Positions 57,068 through 64,000 of a stretch of 64,000 nt of DNA are shown here, piece after piece. The stretch spans positions 16,528,626 through 16,592,625 of the forward strand of contig NC_134457.1 in assembly GCF_047948215.1 (NCBI RefSeq). Direction: 5' to 3'. Under the pieces are notes generated by a model that was not told the origin of the DNA, ran no database searches, and worked only from the letters and a program-made list of their open reading frames with translations. Each line of letters opens with the position of its first letter. Positions within the stretch are counted from its first letter, which is position 1. This stretch comes from Lycorma delicatula. Lineage: Eukaryota > Arthropoda > Insecta > Hemiptera > Fulgoridae. The translations under genes and the position numbers were made by a program.

Positions 57068-59901
57068 CAGAGAAAAACTTGACAGGAACTGAACATATAA
57101 TGCAAATTTCAGGTAAGTGTTAATAATAATAGTACAATCAACAATATCATACAAAAAAAAAATTGAAAATTCTAAATATTACACAATAATAATTATAAAT
57201 CTAATTTAGTGTATTTATGAATACAATATACATTCAAGCAGTAGTTAAAATTTTTTTAGTTTAAAAATACACCAAAATTAAAATTCTTGATTTGCACTCT
57301 TTATTTATTGAATTATTAATACTAATTGCATAATAATGAATTATAACTAATAAAATATGTAAACGGTAATAAATTAAACATGTATAGATAAAAGTACAAT
57401 GATTATTATTGTCCTATCAGATAGGTGAAAATTATTTTAGGTTTGATAGTAGTGCAGTCTCGACTTTCTCCAACAGAAGCTTTTATTTTCACTGTACACA
57501 CAGTACTTTCCTCTTAGAATTATGTTAAATGAAAATAAGAATCAATAGCTATTATTTTTATCTTGTTATATCAGTGATAGGATTCAATAGTTTTTAATAC
57601 AAAATACTTTTATTTATTTAGAACACTTTTACATAACATTCTTCTTGACTGAAAATAATGTGTCCAGAATATGTAACAATGTTTATCATAAGGCTTCAAG
57701 TGTCACTTTTAATATTTTCAAGTCATATAGTTTCTAAAGAAAGTATAGCAATCTGACTAATTTGCTATTAACTTTGTTAAGTTTTACTCAAAACAAAAAG
57801 AATATATATTCTGTAATTATAATTCTATAGCACTCTATGTAAGAACATTTATGTTAATAGTAATTAACAAACATTAATTACTGATAATTAATATCTAACA
57901 ACAAAGATTTTTTAAGTAGAAAACAAGTGTTTACAAAAGGAAACATGAAATGTCTTTTATAATACTTCTGTTATATAATATCTACAGCATTAGTTATGAA
58001 ATCCCTAGCCATCATTATATTTTGGTGTAAAAGTCACCCCACTCAAAACTGGGTTTTGAGATACTAAAATGTCTTCTCAAATATATAACTTTATACATAT
58101 TTAGAATACAGAAAAACGAAGACTATAATGTCTTTCTAGTTTACTTACTTTGCATTTTCTATTTTGCAAATGTTTTAACAGTAGCTATTTCAGTGATAGT
58201 ATACTAAAAAACATCTTTTTAATTCTTCTGAAACACATTTTGATTGGATTCCATGAATATAGGATGCTAAAAATTACAGTAAATTTGAGATACTGTATAT
58301 CTAAGATTGAATTGTAAGACATCGGCTACAGAAAAATCAACTGGTATATAAAGGTACAGATGAAAATGATTTCATTATGATGTGAATTTTGGTAGGCAAT
58401 TGATTATTAAGTATCACAACAGATTAGTGCAGAGGCAATAGTTTCTCTAGAGTTGAGAAATTGCTACTACAGCTCAATGGTTTCTAAATGTTTAAATGGT
58501 TTTAATGTCTTTGTTGAAGTATAATATGTTTAGTTGATCTAAGCATTCTAATTCTGGTAAGTATCGATTGTTTACTCTGAATATATGTTCTGTAATAAAT
58601 TGAATAAATGTGGATGAGGATTTTAATGAAATTTTTGCATATAATATAGGTCACTATATGCGAAACTAAAAGATCATAAAAATCACAGTGATGAATTATG
58701 AAGTAAAATATAAAGATTGTTGTTTATTTGAAACTCAACTTAAAAACGTGCTGGCTGTTGTATGACCATAACATACTTTTACATATATTTAATGAGGGAA
58801 GTGAGAAGGATGAATTTATAAATAAGAAATGCCAGTCTTGAAGATCAACCAAATAATATCTGATCTAGAATCTAGAGTTACACTTACATCAATAGTTTAT
58901 AAGCTTAGTTACTCATTTAAAACAGTAATAAATACAATCATAATAATGCCATTACATGTTTTACAGTAACATTTATAATATGTTAATATACATCTGTGTT
59001 CTAATTCTGAAACAAGATAACCAAGTAAAATTATACATACACTGATTTAATTAAAGAAACAGAATAAAGTTATTTTTAAATCCTTTTTTTAGAATTGTAT
59101 TTAATTGCTTGTAAAATCTTTTTTTAATAATTGGATAGGAGTCCAATAATAAATTAAGATCTTCTGATCTTAATTAAAAATTTTATGCTGATATGTAGTA
59201 TGGATGAGGAACTGGGAGGGAAAAAAATCTTAGTTTTTTTAATTGAAGATTTTAGACTTGAAGTTGTCAACAAATCTGAGTAAGAGAGAAGGAAACAAAA
59301 ATCTTACAGCCCTTCATTTTTTAAAAAGAGCTGTAAGATTTGTGTGATGTAATATTTGAATAACTGGTTTGTGAGTGTAAATCAATTATATTAATTTAGT
59401 CTATCAATTACTGTAATTTTGTTTTATGTTTAGCTATAACACCAATACTTTATCATCCATTAATATTTTAACAAGAGTTTAGAAAGACTGTTGTCAATCT
59501 GCTTTGACTAGAATTAAATATTCCAGAGTGGAATTTTTTATTACTACTTATGTTTAACTACTTAAATTCTATTCAATATTTAGTTGTAACTTCTAATACA
59601 TTACTCTCTCTTAACAAACAATTTAATTATGCTATTTCACCTCAAAATGAGTTTTGTTTAAAATAAAAGCAATTTTTTCTGGTTAACAGAAAACTCCAAT
59701 CTAAGACTTACCCATTAGTAAATATTATTCAGTACAGATTGTTCAAAATGAATATACTGGTTGTTTTAAAGCTATGTAATATTTCTCAAGTTTCACGTAT
59801 ATTGATTAATTGTATATGGAATGAAATAGCAACGGCTTTAGCTGTGTGCAAGCTCATAAACTGTTTCCTTTACCTTCCACTTGAAAGCGTTAGTAGCAAA
59901 G
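57068..59901. other. AT-rich stretch without a supported gene
   Basis: Stop-rich on both strands; nothing recognised. Confidence 0.4.
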
Positions 59902-60545
59902 ATGGCAACCCCCCAACAGAAAGTCTTCTGTGTTTGCAGTTTGCAAAGTTTGAATCTGTAATTACCATTCAACATGGTGGTATAAACAATTTGAAACCAC
60001 TGGCTGTATTTGTAAAGGAAAAGACTACAAGATGATCGAGTGTGTCCAAAGACAATCTTGAACATGTAAGAAAGTCTTCTGTGCGTAAACTTAGGAAATC
60101 TATTAGGAAGGCTAGTTGTGGATTAACAAATCCAATGATGTATGTGTGGAGAGTTTTAAGGAAATGCTTACAACTGCATCCGTATTGTTTACAGCTGTTA
60201 CAAGCTCTAAGCCTACAAACTATGGTTTGCGTGCTAGCTTCACAAATGAAATGATGTACTATGACAATGAAGATTTTCTTTATTGTGTCATATACAGTGA
60301 TGAATTAACATTTTATGTTAATGGAAACGTAAACACTCATAAATTTGTGTATCTGGAGATCAGAAAATCCTCACGAAATACTGTAGTGTGAATGAGACTT
60401 CCCAAAACTGAATGTTTTTTGTGCTGTATCCCAATGGCAAGTTTACACTCGCTGTCAGAGTTCTTTTTCACAGAAACAAGTTCTCTGGAATGGACTGTCT
60501 TGATACGTTACAACTATGGCTCTTTCCTCAACCGAAATATGAACC
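59902..60545 (+). pseudogene. Tc1/mariner-superfamily transposase remnant, N-terminal two thirds
   Basis: Starts MATPQQKVFCV at 59,902 and, through shifts, LQFAKFESVITIQ, a piece matching the YKQFE.TGC(I/L)CKGK motif (seen as NLKPLAVFVKEKTTR in one frame), RKSSVRKLRKSIRKASCGL, VWRVLRKCLQLHPYCLQLLQ, LRASFTNEMMYYDNEDF, VIYSDELTFYVNGNVNTHKF (first catalytic Asp in YSDELT) and a trace of VFCAVSQW. The rest of the catalytic domain is absent. It belongs to the same broad type as the element at 4.75-6.05 kb but is not the same copy type. Confidence 0.8.
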
Positions 60546-62611
60546 AATATACTAAGAGATAAAATAAATTCAACAAATTTAAATTAAATTAAATTTTTCA
60601 TATTATTAGCTAGCTCTATATTACTTTCACTATATTATAAATTAATAAGGCTGTCAGACAATGAAAAGGAAATAAGTTATGATTATAACTGAGTTGCAAA
60701 CTAAAAATTGAGCTGAAAAGGATAAATTGTAATTTGTATATTGTAACCAATTTAGACAATCACCTGTCAGTAATTTGATGAAGAGAAAAGAAAATGTATA
60801 TTTGAAATACTTCCAAAAGCGGGAGTGGTGAATTACACTAGTAAATAACAAAAATATTATTGTGAATTAATGAATGAGATATTATACATTATTAATCTGA
60901 CTGAATGTTAAATTCAATTTTACTTATTCAACATTCTGAGTTCTTAATTCTGACAAAACAAAGATTTGCTTTTAACTCAGCTATCTAGGACAGATGAAGC
61001 TGGATTACTTTTTTAGAGTTCTGCCTGATATATAATTTCAGGTCTTATATATTTTCTAGTTTATTCTAATCCTACAAGTTCATTTAAAGCAAACTCCATA
61101 TCCCAAATCTTTCTTATTTATTGCTGCTTGTCATTTGTTTTTTCAAACATTATAATTAAAAAAAATAAATAAATATAAAAATAACTTGTCAATTACAATA
61201 ACTTTATTATGGTCTGAACATAATAATTTTATGCTTAAAAAATATTTTTTGTTTTTTTGAAAATCTTTAATTCTACAAATTTTTATATTAACTGGTAGTT
61301 TAGCTAGTCTGCAACCTCTTAAGCTGCTTTAGTCTAGATAAACAAGGTTTTATAGCAATACAGTAATAGACAGATCCTGGATAAAATGATAAACTATATC
61401 CTTTATAGCCTGACTGTTCTGTAATAATGAAGGGTATATTTCACATAAATGCAAACTGCCAAACAACAAACTGGCTTTTTTGTAATTGCTAAAGTTAAAT
61501 ATTGTTGAATAAATATATAGTGCATCCTGTTGGCATTTAGTAGATAATAACCATTTTGATCAATGTTTATTAAAATAAATAAAAATAATAATATTTATCA
61601 TGCACTATATTTTGATTAAAATTTGGGAAATATTTATTTGCACCTTACATTTTTTACTAAAGAGTACTATATTAAACATTATTTTGTAATTTACCGTGCT
61701 GTAAATACTAATTTAGAGTGAACATTTATTTTCTCTCAAACATAAAATATTCCAAGTATTAAATGCATTTATATTATTAAGTAAAAGGGTTATGTACTAA
61801 AATATATAGTAAAAAGCACTGTTATCATGTTAACACAATAGTGTGTAGGGATACAGATTGTTCTATATTATAATGAAAACATGGTACTACTAAGATTGTC
61901 ATAAGAACAGAGTAATTCTTTATCCTTACCTACAGCATTTACTAAACAAATTGGTATAATACTTACTATTTACTAAACTAACATGTGTTCTCTTAAATAT
62001 ATAACAAATTTTCAAAATTAAAGCAGGAAAGCTTTTTCATAAATATAAAAAATGTTTCTTAACTGATTACATATCTTCATAAAAAGATAAACCATGTAAA
62101 GAGTCTGACAGTTTTTGTGTAAGTTCAGGGTAATATGTGACTTATGGATCTTACTCAGATGTATTGAAACAGGTTTTCAGATTGTGAAGTAAGCAGAACT
62201 AAATATTGGTTCTATTAATAATAGCATATAAAAAACCATTAAAAGGTAACATCTAGATTTAAGCCTATGTTTAACAGTATTATGAAACAAGTGATAAATG
62301 TCAGTACTAAATCAAAAGCCCAATTACAGTATAATTGTATTTAAATTACAGTATACAACAGGAAATTAAAAAATACATTTTGTAAGTCTTAAGTTTTTTA
62401 ATGTTTGTTATTTATCATTGAAGGTTGAGCCATCTTATTTAAAACATAATTCTCAAAAATAATATTAAAATATGTTTTAAGAACCTTTAACTCCATCTTC
62501 AATCTTCTAAAGTTTGACATATTGGTTCTACATATGCAGAACCATACATAGCGCAAACTTAGAGGTGTATATGGAATTAACAGTATTCTATTCTCCAATT
62601 TCTAAACCTCA
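60546..62611. other. AT-rich stretch without a supported gene
   Basis: Nothing recognised on either strand. Confidence 0.4.
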
Positions 62612-63115
62612 TCCAGTTAGCATGTTTATTTTGTTAGCCACGTGGGGATTCCGGGTAATGAACATGCAGACTCCGCTGCTAAAGACATATGTGGTCAACC
62701 ATCCTTCACTACCCGTGTTACTACATCAGACTTTATTAACTGTGTAAAACTCACTCTTTACGCAAAGTGGCAAGATGACTGGATGGATAGACAGATAACA
62801 AACTCCGGCAAATTAAAGGTTGTGTGTTGCCATGGGATTCCTCATACAGGTAAATTTGTTGGGAGGAAGTGGTCCTCTCCTGACTGCAGATAGGACATAC
62901 GAGAGCTACTCACCGGTATCTGATGTTAGCAGTAAATATACAGATATGCATACAATAAAACTGCCGTTTGACTATGTGCCACATTCTTGTGGAATGCATA
63001 CGTTATGCAGCCTTGCGTCAAAAATTTAAATTTGCCAGGAATTTTCATCAAATCTTGGGCAATAATAAAGAAGTTTTGGCCCACGTGTTTTTTGTTTCTC
63101 CAGGGGGCTAATATT
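62612..63115 (+). pseudogene. RNase H and C-terminal part of a non-LTR retrotransposon
   Basis: One frame reads HVYFVSHVGIPGNEHADSAA, the end of an RNase H domain with its last catalytic Asp in EHAD, then DICGQPSFTTRVTTSDF, LYAKWQDDWMD, and after a shift HGIPHTGKFVGRKW (place of the LRIGHTRLTH motif). After further shifts it reads CRLTMCHILVECIRYAALRQ and EVLAHVFFFLQGANIL, matching the C..C..LTV.HIL.EC motif and the element's last residues. RNase H occurs in I-type and some other clades; I do not choose one. Confidence 0.78.
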
Positions 63116-64000
63116 TTACATTATAGTGTTTTTAGATTTTTTTAATGTAATTCCATGTTTTTTTGTCTTAACATTTTAGTTTAAGTTTTTTGTCTTTTCT
63201 TTGTTTTTAATAATTTAGTTTGTTCTGTTTTTAATTTTTTACTTTTTTGTTTTTGTTTTTATTTTTTTGTGGTTTTTGTTATTCTATTAGGCTTTATATA
63301 TGTATTTCCTGTTCTATTTTCTGGGAGTTTTTATTTAATTTTTAATTGTAAATTTTTAACTTTAGTTTCTAACCTCATATATTGTATTTGGGTGATGATA
63401 ACGCTGAAGCATTTTTTGCTCAGAAAAAAGCTACACAAAAAAATATTTATTTTGTTACTGAGATGCACAATATGATCCCTACTGTCTTACCTGGCTATTG
63501 GTTAAGTGAAAATTTTTTATATGACAGTTTGACTACTTAGCTAATAAAAATGCTTTCTTTTTAATATAAAAGGACAACAAAGGCATAAATTTGTAAATAA
63601 CAAATTAATTCCATTGTAACTGAAAAAAATAAATAAGTCCACTTTACTGATAAGACAAAAGTCAGTCAAATTTAAAATATCCTCGTCAGAGTAAATTTAT
63701 TTAATTTTATCTAATCACAAAGTGATTTGATTTGGTTTATCTGTAAATTTTGTCAATCTACATAGATTTATCTGCACATGTTTGAATAAGTGCTCATATT
63801 TATTTATCTTATATATTTGTAGCTTTCAGTTTAGTCTTTAGATGAAACAACCCATGAATCTCTACACATACATGGCTACAATAAATGAATGAATTTTTGT
63901 TCAAAACACAGTTTTACAGTCTCATTGTTTGATATGGAGATGTTATATAATAAGCAGAATACTGCCATGTATTGTGCTCCCTCTTTAGATGCTATTGTTT
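63116..64000. other. T-rich then AT-rich stretch without a supported gene
   Basis: A T-rich segment (63,130-63,350) follows the retrotransposon end and may be its 3' untranslated region; nothing else recognised. Confidence 0.35.

Noticed and set aside
1..64000. CRISPR arrays, bacterial operons, riboswitches
   Set aside because: Gene structure, splice sites and repeats are those of animal nuclear DNA; no spaced short direct repeats of CRISPR type were seen.

Overview
The window looks like AT-rich nuclear DNA of an insect, probably one with a large genome. Support for this comes from split exons with GT/AG junctions on the minus strand, tRNA-derived SINEs with target-site duplications, and a dense mix of Tc1/mariner-superfamily transposons, non-LTR retrotransposons (Jockey, R1-like, RTE-like, RNase-H-bearing), a BEL/Pao remnant and a Penelope-like remnant. 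I cannot name the species; a hemipteran is a guess.

The main host gene is one nobody would see from long reading frames alone: a NOL8-like (nucleolar protein 8) gene on the minus strand, from about 33.1 kb down to at least 8.9 kb and perhaps 7.2 kb. Six exons can be laid out with matching phases: RRM start (33,125-32,933), rest of the RRM helix plus a long middle exon (31,551-30,941), acidic exon (27,198-26,989), the LFELQSRF-type exon (22,491-22,265), the basic TYYEVADELKK exon (13,363-13,070) and a C-terminal exon (9,166-8,942). A possible last exon with an AATAAA lies at 7.2-7.4 kb. The order of motifs follows vertebrate NOL8. The copy shown has one in-frame stop in the RRM exon and one homopolymer frameshift in exon 5.

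Inside the fourth intron region a 2.1 kb block carrying exon 4 is present twice in direct orientation (14,804-16,949 and 20,701-22,770). Between the two blocks are an RTE-like insertion, an intact single-exon coiled-coil gene of 262 codons (19,942-19,154) and a BEL/Pao remnant. The upstream exon copy is clean. The downstream copy has a TAA near its 5' edge, but a second acceptor 15 nt further on would remove that stop in frame; the two copies could only be used one at a time.

The rest is mobile DNA. From left to right: mariner remnants (1-843; 4.75-6.05 kb), a Tigger/pogo-like remnant (11.3-12.1 kb), RTE-like 3' ends (13.8 and 17-18.2 kb), a long-TIR transposon with a SINE inserted in its transposase (22.7-25.0 kb), a 1.23 kb mariner (28.15-29.39 kb), a second long-TIR transposon just upstream of the first coding exon of the NOL8-like gene (33.2-35.7 kb), a GC-rich and nearly full-length Jockey element (38.1-43.6 kb, minus strand) that sits between two pieces of an R1-like element, a mariner remnant (45.0-45.7 kb), a well-kept 1,324 bp Tc1/mariner element (46,021-47,344), three more SINEs, a Penelope-like GIY-YIG remnant (52.8-53.1 kb), two further transposase relics (56.5 and 59.9 kb) and an RNase H/C-terminal piece of a non-LTR element (62.6-63.1 kb). 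The right third (48-64 kb) holds no host exon that I can support.

The Jockey element and the NOL8-like gene both show single-base indels at A/T homopolymers in otherwise clean frames, which suggests that part of the apparent decay is assembly error.
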